In this document: one piece after another, positions 8,583 to 16,556 of the stretch
How the letters are laid out: every line of letters begins with the position of its first letter
How positions within the stretch are numbered: position 1 is the stretch's first letter
Assembly: GCA_946223355.1 (NCBI GenBank)
Contig: CAMIPB010000010.1
Span: forward strand, 11,029-75,028
Reading direction: 5' to 3'
Source: an uncultured Corynebacterium sp.
GTDB lineage: Bacteria > Actinomycetota > Actinomycetes > Mycobacteriales > Mycobacteriaceae
DNA: 64,000 nt
Notes under the pieces: generated by a model
What the model was told of the DNA's origin: nothing
Seen by the model: only the letters and a program-made list of their open reading frames with translations
Database searches by the model: none
Made by a program: the position numbers and the translations under genes

Positions 8583-9421
8583 TTCAACCGCCCCCTACGC
8601 CTATAGTAATGGCGATCGTGAACAGGACCCCGGATTCCTTTTATGATAAAGGCGCCACCTTCGCCATGGACCAAGCATTGAAGCGCTGCGACGAGGTCGT
8701 GTCTGCAGGTGCGAGCATCATCGACATCGGGGGAGTCAAAGCCGGGCCCGGCGATGATGTCTCCGCCCTCGAAGAAATCGAGCGTGTAGTTCCCACGATC
8801 GCAAAGGTCGCTGCGCGCTATCCGGATGTCATCGTCTCCGTTGATACTTGGCGCGCCGAGGTCGCTGAGCGCGCCATCGCCGCGGGCGCTGGTCTCATCA
8901 ACGACACGTGGGCAGGCTGGGATCCAGAACTTGTGGAAGTAGCAGGAGCCCATAAGGTTGGATACGTGTGCTCTCATACAGGTGGAATCACACCACGTAC
9001 TCGGCCATATCGCGTGCATTTCGATGATGTCGTGGCAGACGTTATTGCTGAAACAGTCAAACTTGCCGAACGTGCTCGCGACTACGGAGTTCCGGAGCAC
9101 CTCACATTTATTGACCCAACTCACGACTTTGGCAAAAACACGTTTCACGGGTTGGAGCTTTTGAGGCGTGTCGACGAGCTTGTCGCTACAGGGTGGCCGG
9201 TGCTGATGGCGCTGTCGAACAAGGACTTCATCGGCGAGACCGTCGCGCGCCCTCCCAAGGAGCGCGTAGCGGGCACCCTCGCTGCCACCGCGTGGGCAAC
9301 CCAGCGAGGGGTTGCGGCATTCCGTGTCCATGAAGTAGCGGAGACCATGGACGTCATTCGTATGACTCGAGCGATCGCGAGTTGGGACGGCCCACTCGAT
9401 ACTACGCGGGGTCTGGCGTAG
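8579..9421 (+). CDS. folP2: dihydropteroate synthase-like protein FolP2
   Basis: TIM-barrel protein of 280 residues related to dihydropteroate synthase. The first motif is kept (MAIVNRTPDSFYDKG), but the second reads DIGGVKAGPG, where true synthases have DIGGESTRPG, so the pterin/pABA loop is altered. This fits the mycobacterial FolP2 group, which is reported to lack dihydropteroate synthase activity. It overlaps the upstream LOG gene by 4 nt, and gpgS begins on the base after its stop codon. This fixed pairing with gpgS suggests a role linked to glucosylglycerate or methylglucose polysaccharide synthesis rather than folate; that link is inference. Confidence 0.85.
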   Translation: MIQPPPTPIVMAIVNRTPDSFYDKGATFAMDQALKRCDEVVSAGASIIDIGGVKAGPGDDVSALEEIERVVPTIAKVAARYPDVIVSVDTWRAEVAERAIAAGAGLINDTWAGWDPELVEVAGAHKVGYVCSHTGGITPRTRPYRVHFDDVVADVIAETVKLAERARDYGVPEHLTFIDPTHDFGKNTFHGLELLRRVDELVATGWPVLMALSNKDFIGETVARPPKERVAGTLAATAWATQRGVAAFRVHEVAETMDVIRMTRAIASWDGPLDTTRGLA

Positions 9422-10189
9422 ATGGCCCACGAATTAAATATCTCCGTCGTCATACCGGCACTCAATGAACAGGCCACAGTCGCTCACGTCGTCGAGGCTG
9501 TTTCCCACGATGTTCCTTTCGAGGTACTGGTCATTGACGCCGATTCCACTGATGCCACTGCGCGCGAGGCCGCCGCAGCCGGCGCACGTGTTGTGAATTG
9601 GCGCGATATTCTGCCTGATGTCTCACCACGTCCCGGCAAGGGGGAATCCCTGTGGAGGGGGGTTGCTGCAGCCCAAGGCGACATTGTGGTCTTCGTCGAT
9701 GCAGACCTCAAGTCCGCCGCACCTGGTCTGGTCAACACTCTTGTTGCTCCTTTTCAAACCTCACATAGTGTCGCGATGGTCAAAGCAAACTATCGCCGCA
9801 GCTTTCAGGGAAAACCTCATGGTGGTGGCAGAGTAACTGAACTGACGGCCAAGCCATTGCTGCGCAGATATTTTCCAGAACTCGACCATATCGAGCAACC
9901 TCTTGGTGGCGAGTACGCGATTAAACGTGACGTTGCTTTAGGCCTGGAATTTGTCGGCGGTTACGGCGTGGAAGTAGGGCTGCTTATCGACGTCGCGAAG
10001 GCACACGGTTCACAGTCGATTACGCAGGTAGATGTGGGGACCCGGGTGCATCGAAACCGCCCACTATCAGAGCTAGCCCCAATGGCACAGATAGTCACAG
10101 ACACGATTCTTTCCCGTGCTCAGCTACACCAGGTTCATCAACATCGCCTGGATATTGAGCTTCGTCCACCTCTGCGAGGTATCATCTAA
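9422..10189 (+). CDS. gpgS: glucosyl-3-phosphoglycerate synthase
   Basis: GT-A fold glycosyltransferase (family GT81) of 255 residues. It transfers glucose from an NDP-glucose to 3-phosphoglycerate, the first step towards glucosylglycerate and, in mycobacteria, methylglucose lipopolysaccharide. Visible parts: SVVIPALNEQATVAHVVE at the N terminus, the RPGKGESLWRG loop, and FVDADLKS carrying the metal-binding DAD. ATG 9422 directly abuts the folP2 stop; the small DivIVA-domain gene starts 2 nt after the gpgS stop. The set is probably one operon. Confidence 0.9.
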   Translation: MAHELNISVVIPALNEQATVAHVVEAVSHDVPFEVLVIDADSTDATAREAAAAGARVVNWRDILPDVSPRPGKGESLWRGVAAAQGDIVVFVDADLKSAAPGLVNTLVAPFQTSHSVAMVKANYRRSFQGKPHGGGRVTELTAKPLLRRYFPELDHIEQPLGGEYAIKRDVALGLEFVGGYGVEVGLLIDVAKAHGSQSITQVDVGTRVHRNRPLSELAPMAQIVTDTILSRAQLHQVHQHRLDIELRPPLRGII

Positions 10190-10191
10190 AC

Positions 10192-10455
10192 ATGTTGTTC
10201 AGTTGGCTTATGCTTTTGGTCCTGCTCGTTGTCTTTACCGGCATCGCGACGTTTTTTTGGGGAACTATTTTTGGCAAAGGGGAAGTGATGGACCCAAAGC
10301 CAGACGTGGACGAACTTAAAGACGTCAACCGTGAATTTGCAAAATCAGGTGACTTTCAACGGATTTCTTTTGACGTAGTACCTCGCGGTTACCGTCAGGA
10401 TCAAGTAGACGACATGCTTGAACAGCTGGCAGCTACCTATCGCAAAGAGAGCTAG
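10192..10455 (+). CDS. small membrane protein with DivIVA domain
   Basis: Protein of 87 residues: one N-terminal membrane helix (LFSWLMLLVLLVVFTGIATFF), then a cytoplasmic part that ends in the short DivIVA/DivI1A motif FDVVPRGYRQDQVDDMLEQL. Such motifs in actinobacteria are found in proteins that interact with or resemble the pole-organising protein Wag31/DivIVA. It starts 2 nt after gpgS, so it is likely cotranscribed and coupled with it. Molecular role unknown. Confidence 0.8.
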   Translation: MLFSWLMLLVLLVVFTGIATFFWGTIFGKGEVMDPKPDVDELKDVNREFAKSGDFQRISFDVVPRGYRQDQVDDMLEQLAATYRKES

Positions 10456-10567
10456 ACAGCACCTGGCATTCTATTTAACCAGCCACCCCGAATTATGTTT
10501 CGCGCTAAACTGAAAAGGGTACCAATGCTCTGTATTGTTTTACCTTTTAAAGAAAGAGTGTGTCGTC

Positions 10568-10738
10568 ATGGCAGCAATGAAGCCACGTACTACCGGTGGT
10601 GAAATGGAAGCGGCTGTTGAGTCGCGCAAGATTGTGATGCGTATTCCATCAGATGGAGGTGGACGTATTGTCATCGAATTAAACAAGGAAGAAGCCACTG
10701 AGTTGGCGTCGCTTCTTAATGAAGCAGTCAGTTCTTAA
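10568..10738 (+). CDS. DUF3117 family protein
   Basis: Conserved actinobacterial protein of 56 residues starting MAAMKPRTTGGEMEAAVE and containing IVMRIPSDGGGRIVIEL, as in the DUF3117 family. No function is known. I choose ATG 10568 because family members begin MAAMKPRT and because a purine-rich AAAGAAAGAG lies just upstream; an in-frame upstream start at 10535 would add 11 residues that the family does not have. A strong hairpin follows at 10753-10784. Confidence 0.88.
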   Translation: MAAMKPRTTGGEMEAAVESRKIVMRIPSDGGGRIVIELNKEEATELASLLNEAVSS

Positions 10739-10752
10739 GAATTAAATTGATG

Positions 10753-10784
10753 GTGGGGTTCTCTTCAGAAGAAGGGAACCCCAC
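10753..10784 (+). terminator. hairpin after the DUF3117 gene
   Basis: GTGGGGTTC at 10753-10761 pairs with GAACCCCAC at 10776-10784, and the stem continues through a U-G pair and CTTC/GAAG to an AGAA loop. It gives about 14 continuous pairs. No T-run follows, so it may act as a factor-dependent terminator or an mRNA 3' stabiliser. Confidence 0.65.
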
Positions 10785-10789
10785 TCGGC

Positions 10790-10795
10790 TATTGT
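10790..10795 (+). promoter_or_regulatory. -10 element of a leaderless rlmA-like gene
   Basis: TATTGT lies exactly 7 nt before ATG 10803, the spacing expected when transcription starts on the A of the start codon. Confidence 0.5.
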
Positions 10796-10802
10796 GGTGG
10801 AT

Positions 10803-11690
10803 ATGTTAAGCCACGTAGTTCACGTTCTCGCAGACCCAGCAGATGGTACGCCACTCGAAGCCAAAGATGATTATTCTCGTTTAGTTTCTGAGTCCGGCCA
10901 TAGTTATGACGTAGCCAAGCAAGGGTTTGTAACGTTGGCTGCCGGTGCGGGCCTCAAGCATCAGGGCGATGATATTGAAATGGTGCGCGCCCGTGAAGCC
11001 TTCTTGGCCCGTGGTCACTTCGCTCCATTTGTCGAGGCTGTTACGGACGCTGTGGCGCAGACTGTCTCCGCGCTGGAAGTAAATCGTGCGGAATCTGCCC
11101 ATCCTTTACCAGACCCAGTCGTAGTAGAAGTGGGAGCCGGCACGGGTTACTACCTTGCGCATACGCTAGATACGATTGACGGCTCTGTGGGAATCGGTTT
11201 GGATATTTCTCAACCCGCAGCAAAACACTTGGCTAAGTGCCATGAACGTGTCGGAGCAGTAGTCGCCGATGTGTGGGAACGCTTGCCGTTTTTGGATAAC
11301 AGCGTCGATGTCATATCTGTCGTGTTTGCCCCTCGCAATCCGGCGGAATTCAAGCGAGTCCTTGCTCCAGGTGGTGAAGTCGTAGTGTTGACTCCGCAGG
11401 CCGGGCATCTCGATGAGCTTCGTGAGCCTTTGGGCATCATCAACGTTGAAGATAACAAGGTTGAGCGCATGTATGAGCAGGCTCAAGGCTATCTGGAGCA
11501 GGCAGCGCCTCCTGAAATCATTGAATTTGAGATGACGCTGGATAAAGAGGCAGTTGCTTCCCAAATTGGTATGAGCCCGTCTGCTCGCCACATCGATGCA
11601 GATGAGCTGGCAAAGCGTATGGAAGCTTTGCCAGAAACCATGAAAGTGACCGCAAGGGCGCGTCTAGATCGGCTGCGTCCTGTGTCTTAA
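10803..11690 (+). CDS. RlmA-like 23S rRNA guanine methyltransferase
   Basis: SAM-dependent methyltransferase of about 295 residues. The N-terminal block SESGHSYDVAKQGFVTLAAG followed by EMVRAREAFLARGHFAPF aligns with the RlmA/TlrB family, which methylates a guanine in helix 35 of 23S rRNA. SAM motif I is VEVGAGTGYYLAHTLD. The N-terminal zinc-binding cysteines of E. coli RlmA are absent; only the final His of that site remains (SGHSYD). The start is ATG 10803 (leaderless, TATTGT 7 nt upstream); GTG 10794 is possible. The gene ends 9 bp from the convergent GH32-like gene. Substrate assignment is by family only. Confidence 0.75.
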   Translation: MLSHVVHVLADPADGTPLEAKDDYSRLVSESGHSYDVAKQGFVTLAAGAGLKHQGDDIEMVRAREAFLARGHFAPFVEAVTDAVAQTVSALEVNRAESAHPLPDPVVVEVGAGTGYYLAHTLDTIDGSVGIGLDISQPAAKHLAKCHERVGAVVADVWERLPFLDNSVDVISVVFAPRNPAEFKRVLAPGGEVVVLTPQAGHLDELREPLGIINVEDNKVERMYEQAQGYLEQAAPPEIIEFEMTLDKEAVASQIGMSPSARHIDADELAKRMEALPETMKVTARARLDRLRPVS

Positions 11691-11699
11691 ATCAGTTTC

Positions 11700-13175
11700 T
11701 TAAATCTGTCCGCTCGAGCGCTCCCAAGAGCGCTCTACGGTTGCGCTACCTGTAGTGCTTACCTCGAATCCGGAACATCCACCGATGAAGTAGACACGGC
11801 TCGACATAGCTACCTGGCCGCCATCCGCAAAAACCTCGACGACGGAACCGTCTACTACGATGGTCAAAGAATCAGAATCGTCCTCGGCCAAAGGCGCAAC
11901 AGCAGGCTTTTCGCCAGCAAAGCGAGCATTGAAGGCCTTACCACTTGAGCGGTCAATGGACAGCTCGTGACCTGAATGCACAATCGTGGCAGCAGCGTGA
12001 CCTTCAGCGTTAAGCAATTTGACCGTTACCGCAGCAGGCGATTCTGGAGTGCTAGGGACTTCGAGTAGCCCTGTCCACGAGCGAGCGCCATCGGAGCCTG
12101 CAACCGCCTCCGGCAATCCCCGCGGCGGTGTCTGATACAACTTTCCGCCCTGCAAAGTCACTGTTCGAGGAAGTGAAAGTGCGTTGGCCCAACCTTCTTC
12201 CGTCCATGTTGGGTGAGACGTAGGGTCATCTGAACGACCAATACCGTTGACCAATCCAAACAAAGTGGCCTCGTTATACCGTTCTTCAGCAGAGATAGTG
12301 CCGACCGTGTAATTGGTATTGCGTGGGCGAGTGAAATCATGGCCATAATCTACACGGTTAAAACCAGTGTGCACCTTAAACGTAGTGCCTTCCAGATAGC
12401 CCACCAGGTACCCGGAAATCTCAATTCCATTCGTCTCTAAGGTGATAAGCAAAACATCGTAGATTCCTTCATCAACCTCATCGCGCATCCGCACAATGCG
12501 AGGGGAAACAACTACAGATAGCGGAGCTTGCGCGTTGGAAGGCTCTGGAAGCTGCGCATCACCTTCGATAGTTAGAGGGCCTTCAAAATTCCACTGTTCT
12601 CCGTCAGTACTGCGCAAGATGACAGGAGTGGGGCTACTTGACGGGCCCGTGAGAGCCAGCATCAGGAAACCCTCAGTGCCCTCATTGCGATCAGCGCTTG
12701 CCCAGTCAGGAACGACGCATGGGGTGCGGAAACGTTCGAAACGCCCTTCTTCAGAATCCTGAGAATCCACGACTGTGCCCTCCCGGACAACTGCAGTGTC
12801 TAGGCTCAGTGGATCGTCGGAAAGCTGGCAGGTATCAGACAAACCATCGTAAAACGCGCGGCAGATGGCCGTGTCAGATTCTCTCACCGAGGTGAAGTAA
12901 AGATGGGCGCCAAGTTTCGAGGGAACAACTGATCCTGCACGAACGGTACGTTCACCTTCTTCGCCTTGTGCTTCCAAGACATCATCGCATTCGAGCCATT
13001 CAAAAGGTGCATCCTCTGAATAGGTGTGCCCCCAACGAGCAGGGGACTGGGCATCAGGGCGGTATTGGAAAAACAAGTGCCACGTGTCTCCATCCCGGAG
13101 AATTCCTGCAGGGGCGTCAAGAATGCCTCCTTCAGGAGCGAAGTGGATCTCTGGTCGGTGCTGATTCGAAGTCAT
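11700..13175 (-). CDS. GH32-like protein (invertase fold, catalytic residues partly missing)
   Basis: Protein of 491 residues with the GH32 layout: an N-terminal five-bladed propeller part and a C-terminal beta-sandwich. Recognisable blocks are IHFAPEGGILDAPAG (nucleophile block, Asp20, normally NDPNG), WHLFFQYRPDAQ, LSLPRTVTLQGGKLYQ and DGSVVEVFADGG. The FRDP block reads FRTP, so the transition-state Asp is Thr, and I find no Glu-Cys acid/base block. No signal peptide. It probably does not hydrolyse beta-fructosides in the usual way. It lies 45 bp downstream of glgA on the same strand, so a link to glycogen metabolism is possible but unproven. Confidence 0.75.
   Translation of the reverse strand: MTSNQHRPEIHFAPEGGILDAPAGILRDGDTWHLFFQYRPDAQSPARWGHTYSEDAPFEWLECDDVLEAQGEEGERTVRAGSVVPSKLGAHLYFTSVRESDTAICRAFYDGLSDTCQLSDDPLSLDTAVVREGTVVDSQDSEEGRFERFRTPCVVPDWASADRNEGTEGFLMLALTGPSSSPTPVILRSTDGEQWNFEGPLTIEGDAQLPEPSNAQAPLSVVVSPRIVRMRDEVDEGIYDVLLITLETNGIEISGYLVGYLEGTTFKVHTGFNRVDYGHDFTRPRNTNYTVGTISAEERYNEATLFGLVNGIGRSDDPTSHPTWTEEGWANALSLPRTVTLQGGKLYQTPPRGLPEAVAGSDGARSWTGLLEVPSTPESPAAVTVKLLNAEGHAAATIVHSGHELSIDRSSGKAFNARFAGEKPAVAPLAEDDSDSLTIVVDGSVVEVFADGGQVAMSSRVYFIGGCSGFEVSTTGSATVERSWERSSGQI
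11716..11735. terminator. hairpin at the rlmA-like/GH32 convergence
   Basis: GAGCGCTC occurs twice (11716-11723 and 11728-11735) with CCAA between; as the 8-mer is self-complementary this gives an 8-bp stem with a 4-nt loop. It lies inside the 3' end of the GH32-like gene and could stop transcripts from the convergent gene. Confidence 0.45.
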
Positions 13176-13220
13176 GCGTTGATGTGTTTCCTTATATGGT
13201 GCCTGGTGTGGGTGTGCTGT

Positions 13221-14387
13221 CTACAACAGGTTGCGGTATATATTTACGGTTTCCTGGGCGATTGCTTCCCAAGAAAACTGTTGGATTGCTCGCTCTCGTC
13301 CTGCTGCTCCGAAAGACTCTGCGCGCGCCTGGTCAGCCACCATAGCATTAACCGCCTCTGCGATGTCGTGAGCGAAAGTATCTGGATCGTTTTCATCGTA
13401 ATTCACCAAAGTGCCGGTTTCACCGTCAACGACTACCTCGGGAATACCACCGACATTGGATGCGACCACGGCAGTGCCGCATGCCATAGCTTCAAGATTG
13501 ACGATGCCCAGCGGCTCATAAATGGAAGGACACACGAACACGTCAGCTGCCGAATACAACTTCATGATGTCCGTGCGCGACAGCATATCCTTGAACCAGA
13601 ACACTCCGTCGCGCTCGGCCTTGAGTTCGTCGATGAGTTTTTCCGTCTCAGCTGCAATCTCCGGGGTATCCGGAGCACCTGCACCGAGAACTAGTTGAAT
13701 CTCAGGGTCAAAGTTCTTGGCAGCGTGGAGCAGATGGACAAGGCCTTTTTGACGGGTAATGCGTCCTACAAACACGGCCGTCGGACGCTGTGGAGTGACT
13801 CCAGCTTTGGTCAAGAGCGAGTCTTTTGCGAATGCGTCTTGCGCCTTCCATAAGTTTGTATCAATACCGTTGTGAACTACATGGATTTTGGCTTCGTCCA
13901 GGTGCGGGTACGCTTCGATGATTGATTCCTTCATGCCAGCGGAAACTGCAATGACCGCGTTAGCGTACTCTAGCGAATTTTGCTCGGACCATGAGGAAAT
14001 ATCGTAGCCACCGCCCAATTGCTCGCGCTTCCAAGGGCGGTGAGGTTCCAATGAGTGGGCGGTCATAACATGAGGGATGTCGTACAGGCGGGCGGCAAGG
14101 TGCCCGGCTAATCCCGTGTACCAGGTATGCGTGTGTGCCACATCGATGCAGTCGGCAGCATGGGCCATGCGCAAACCCGTTGACAAGGTGGTTATTGCGC
14201 CGTTTGCATCTGAGAGGGCTGGATCAGCGCTGAAATTAAAGACATTGGTTTCGTCTCGGGGGCCGCCCATGCAATAGACGTTGACATCAATGATGTTTCG
14301 CATAAACCTTGTCAGCTCTGCGACGTGAACTCCTGCGCCACCGTAAATTTCCGGTGGATATTCCTTTGAAAAGATACCCGCTCTCAT
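13221..14387 (-). CDS. glgA: actinobacterial GlgA glycosyltransferase (glycogen / maltose-1-phosphate synthase type)
   Basis: GT4-family glycosyltransferase of 388 residues, the actinobacterial GlgA/GlgM type rather than the GT5 glycogen synthase of enterics. It uses ADP-glucose to extend alpha-glucan or to make maltose-1-phosphate. Visible: MRAGIFSKEYPPEIYGGAGVHVAEL at the N terminus (shown in part by KEYPPEIYGGAGV), VFVGRITRQKG, and the nucleotide-sugar block PSIYEPLGIVNLEAMACGTAV. The frame extends upstream to 14456, but ATG 14387 is preceded by GGAGAGG and matches the family start. It is divergent from glgC, which makes its ADP-glucose. Confidence 0.9.
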   Translation of the reverse strand: MRAGIFSKEYPPEIYGGAGVHVAELTRFMRNIIDVNVYCMGGPRDETNVFNFSADPALSDANGAITTLSTGLRMAHAADCIDVAHTHTWYTGLAGHLAARLYDIPHVMTAHSLEPHRPWKREQLGGGYDISSWSEQNSLEYANAVIAVSAGMKESIIEAYPHLDEAKIHVVHNGIDTNLWKAQDAFAKDSLLTKAGVTPQRPTAVFVGRITRQKGLVHLLHAAKNFDPEIQLVLGAGAPDTPEIAAETEKLIDELKAERDGVFWFKDMLSRTDIMKLYSAADVFVCPSIYEPLGIVNLEAMACGTAVVASNVGGIPEVVVDGETGTLVNYDENDPDTFAHDIAEAVNAMVADQARAESFGAAGRERAIQQFSWEAIAQETVNIYRNLL

Positions 14388-14473
14388 ACCTCTCCACACT
14401 AGTGTTATTTCAGTGTTTACGTCTGGTGGGGGACAATATGGAAGTTTGCACTGCAAACCTAGGAGAAAACGCC

Positions 14474-14479
14474 TAAGTT
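14474..14479 (+). promoter_or_regulatory. -10 element of leaderless glgC
   Basis: TAAGTT lies exactly 7 nt before the GTG start at 14487, and no Shine-Dalgarno site lies at a useful distance (the nearest AGGAG is 21 nt away). Confidence 0.45.
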
Positions 14480-14486
14480 TGAAGTT

Positions 14487-15716
14487 GTGAGAAGCCAGCC
14501 TAATGTCCTTGCCATTGTCCTAGCGGGTGGAGAAGGTAAACGTCTCTTCCCCTTAACAGAAGACCGAGCGAAACCAGCCGTGCCATTTGGTGGAACCTAC
14601 CGACTGGTTGATTTTGTGCTATCCAACCTAGTTAACGCCGGTTACATGAAGATCGCGGTGCTGACTCAGTACAAGTCGCACTCCTTGGACCGTCATATCT
14701 CTCAGGCATGGAATGTTTCTGGGCCTACGCCTCAGTACATTGCTTCCGTTCCTGCGCAGCAGCGCCGAGGAAAGCGTTGGTACAACGGTTCTGCGGACGC
14801 AATTGTGCAATCTCTGAATCTCATCTATGACGAAAGCCCGGACTACGTCATTGTTTTCGGCGCAGATCACGTGTATCGGATGGATCCTTCGCAGATGGTC
14901 AAGGAGCATATCGCTACCGGTAAGGCTTGTTCCGTCGCAGGCATTCGTGTTCCACGGTCAGAAGCGAGCGCTTTCGGCTGCATTCAGGCAGACGGCATGG
15001 GCACGATTACTGAGTTCATGGAAAAGCCTGCGGACCCCCCAGGCACACCTGATGACCCAGATATGACGTATGCATCGATGGGTAACTACGTCTTTACCAC
15101 TGATGCTCTGATTGAGGCACTATTAGAAGACGAAAAGAATGAAAATTCTACCCATGATATGGGCGGCGACATCATTCCTTATTTCGTTGCCAAAGACGAA
15201 GCGCATGTTTACGACTTCTCCGCGAATGAAGTTCCAGGAGCAACGGATCGTGACCGTGGATATTGGCGCGATGTAGGAACCATCGATAGCTTCTATGAGG
15301 CGCACATGGACCTAATCTCTGTACACCCAGTATTCAATTTGTACAACCGGCTCTGGCCAATCCACTCCACGGATGTGTCCAACTTCCCGCCAGCGAAGTT
15401 TGTCCAAGGCGGAATTGCCCAAGCGTCCATGGTCGCTCCAGGCTGCATTATTTCTGGAGGAACGGTGCGGAACTCTATTTTGGCGTCTGACGTCCACGTT
15501 GCTGAAGGTGCCAATGTGGAAGGCTCAGTCCTGCTACCAGGCGTTCGAATTGGCAAGGGTGCTGTTGTTCGTCACGCTATTTTGGACAAAAACGTTTTCG
15601 TGCATGACGGCGAAATTATTGGTGTAGATAGAAACGCCGACGAAGAACGATTTAAGGTCTCCGCCGGCGGTGTTGTAGTTGTCGGAAAGAACGAAGTTGT
15701 CGGTGGTGCGCAGTAG
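14487..15716 (+). CDS. glgC: glucose-1-phosphate adenylyltransferase
   Basis: ADP-glucose pyrophosphorylase, 409 residues, makes ADP-glucose from ATP and glucose-1-phosphate for glycogen synthesis. The nucleotidyltransferase domain starts LAIVLAGGEGKRLFPLTEDRAKPAVPFGG (partly quoted: LAGGEGKRL, AKPAVPFGG). FGADHVYRMDP is the metal site, and ITEFMEKP and YWRDVGTIDSFYEAHMDL lie in the usual places. A left-handed beta-helix domain with hexapeptide repeats forms the C terminus. The GTG start fits the family length and a leaderless -10 (TAAGTT). It is divergent from glgA across 99 bp, so both may share regulators. Confidence 0.95.
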   Translation: MRSQPNVLAIVLAGGEGKRLFPLTEDRAKPAVPFGGTYRLVDFVLSNLVNAGYMKIAVLTQYKSHSLDRHISQAWNVSGPTPQYIASVPAQQRRGKRWYNGSADAIVQSLNLIYDESPDYVIVFGADHVYRMDPSQMVKEHIATGKACSVAGIRVPRSEASAFGCIQADGMGTITEFMEKPADPPGTPDDPDMTYASMGNYVFTTDALIEALLEDEKNENSTHDMGGDIIPYFVAKDEAHVYDFSANEVPGATDRDRGYWRDVGTIDSFYEAHMDLISVHPVFNLYNRLWPIHSTDVSNFPPAKFVQGGIAQASMVAPGCIISGGTVRNSILASDVHVAEGANVEGSVLLPGVRIGKGAVVRHAILDKNVFVHDGEIIGVDRNADEERFKVSAGGVVVVGKNEVVGGAQ

Positions 15717-15726
15717 CGTACCGTTG

Positions 15727-16389
15727 TTAAAGCTTCGTAACTAGCGTGAGCCCGCCGCCCAGGGGCAAGCGGGTCACACGTGCGTCGTCGAGCTGCGATA
15801 CCAGTTCATCCGCCTCGCGTGCCGCTGCGGTGTCAAGATCGGTTCGGGTGTCATCTGCGATTGTTCCGTCGAGCAAGCTACCCGTAAGAACAAGTGTGCC
15901 GCGTCGGGAGAGTAGCGGCCAGGCGGCTTTGACAATCGCTGGCAGATCTACTGCGTCTACATCAGCGTAAATAACCTGGTACGCAGCATTGGCTAAGCGC
16001 CCCATGACATCCAGTGGGCGAGAAGGTAAGTAACGAACACGAGAAGACGCGTAGCCTGACTCGCGGAAGATCTGCCGTGCATTGTTTTGATGCTCAGCTT
16101 CAGGATCGATGCAAGTGACGATTCCGTTGTCCGGCAAGCCCGCGAGTATGTGTAGCCCTACTACGGCGGACGCCGGTGTGATGGCGATTACCTGTGGCCT
16201 TTCGCTTGACTGTTCTGCGCAGTGGCCAGTTGATGCTGCCACCAACGTGCTTAATAAGGAGCTGGTGGCAATGTCAGGAACCGCCAATGAAAACTCCTCT
16301 GCATGGCCAAGTGCTTTCTCCAACGGCTCATCGGTTGGGCAAGCCTTCTCGATGTACTGTACTAATGCGTCAAAACCCGTCTTATTCAC
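15727..16389 (-). CDS. SAM-dependent O-methyltransferase
   Basis: Class I methyltransferase of about 220 residues, family 3 O-methyltransferase type. Motif region: VIAITPASAVVGLHILAGLPDNGIVTCIDPE (SAM-binding start), YASSRVRYLPSRP, QVIYADVDAVDLPAIVKAAWPLLSRRGTLVLTG and RVTRLPLGGGLTLVTKL at the end, typical of the family. Substrate unknown. The frame is open to an ATG at 16449, but I choose GTG 16389 because TAGACT lies exactly 7 nt upstream (16397-16402) and family members have short N termini. It is divergent from sigE and ends 10 bp from the convergent glgC. Confidence 0.82.
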   Translation of the reverse strand: MNKTGFDALVQYIEKACPTDEPLEKALGHAEEFSLAVPDIATSSLLSTLVAASTGHCAEQSSERPQVIAITPASAVVGLHILAGLPDNGIVTCIDPEAEHQNNARQIFRESGYASSRVRYLPSRPLDVMGRLANAAYQVIYADVDAVDLPAIVKAAWPLLSRRGTLVLTGSLLDGTIADDTRTDLDTAAAREADELVSQLDDARVTRLPLGGGLTLVTKL

Positions 16390-16556
16390 GATCACCAGTC
16401 TAGGTAATTGCGAACGTGTGGTGGCGGAGAACCCGCAACAAAAATCCAACTACCGGGCAATGTGTGACTAATGCGGGCTCGTGTGATTTATGAGGTCAGT
16501 TCACAGCAATCTTTTAGTCCTCTGACTGGCTTCAACATGACGGATAAGGCACAATT

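Noticed and set aside
14388..14456. Longer GlgA start at 14456
   Set aside because: The extra 23 residues do not fit the family, and GGAGAGG lies directly before ATG 14387.
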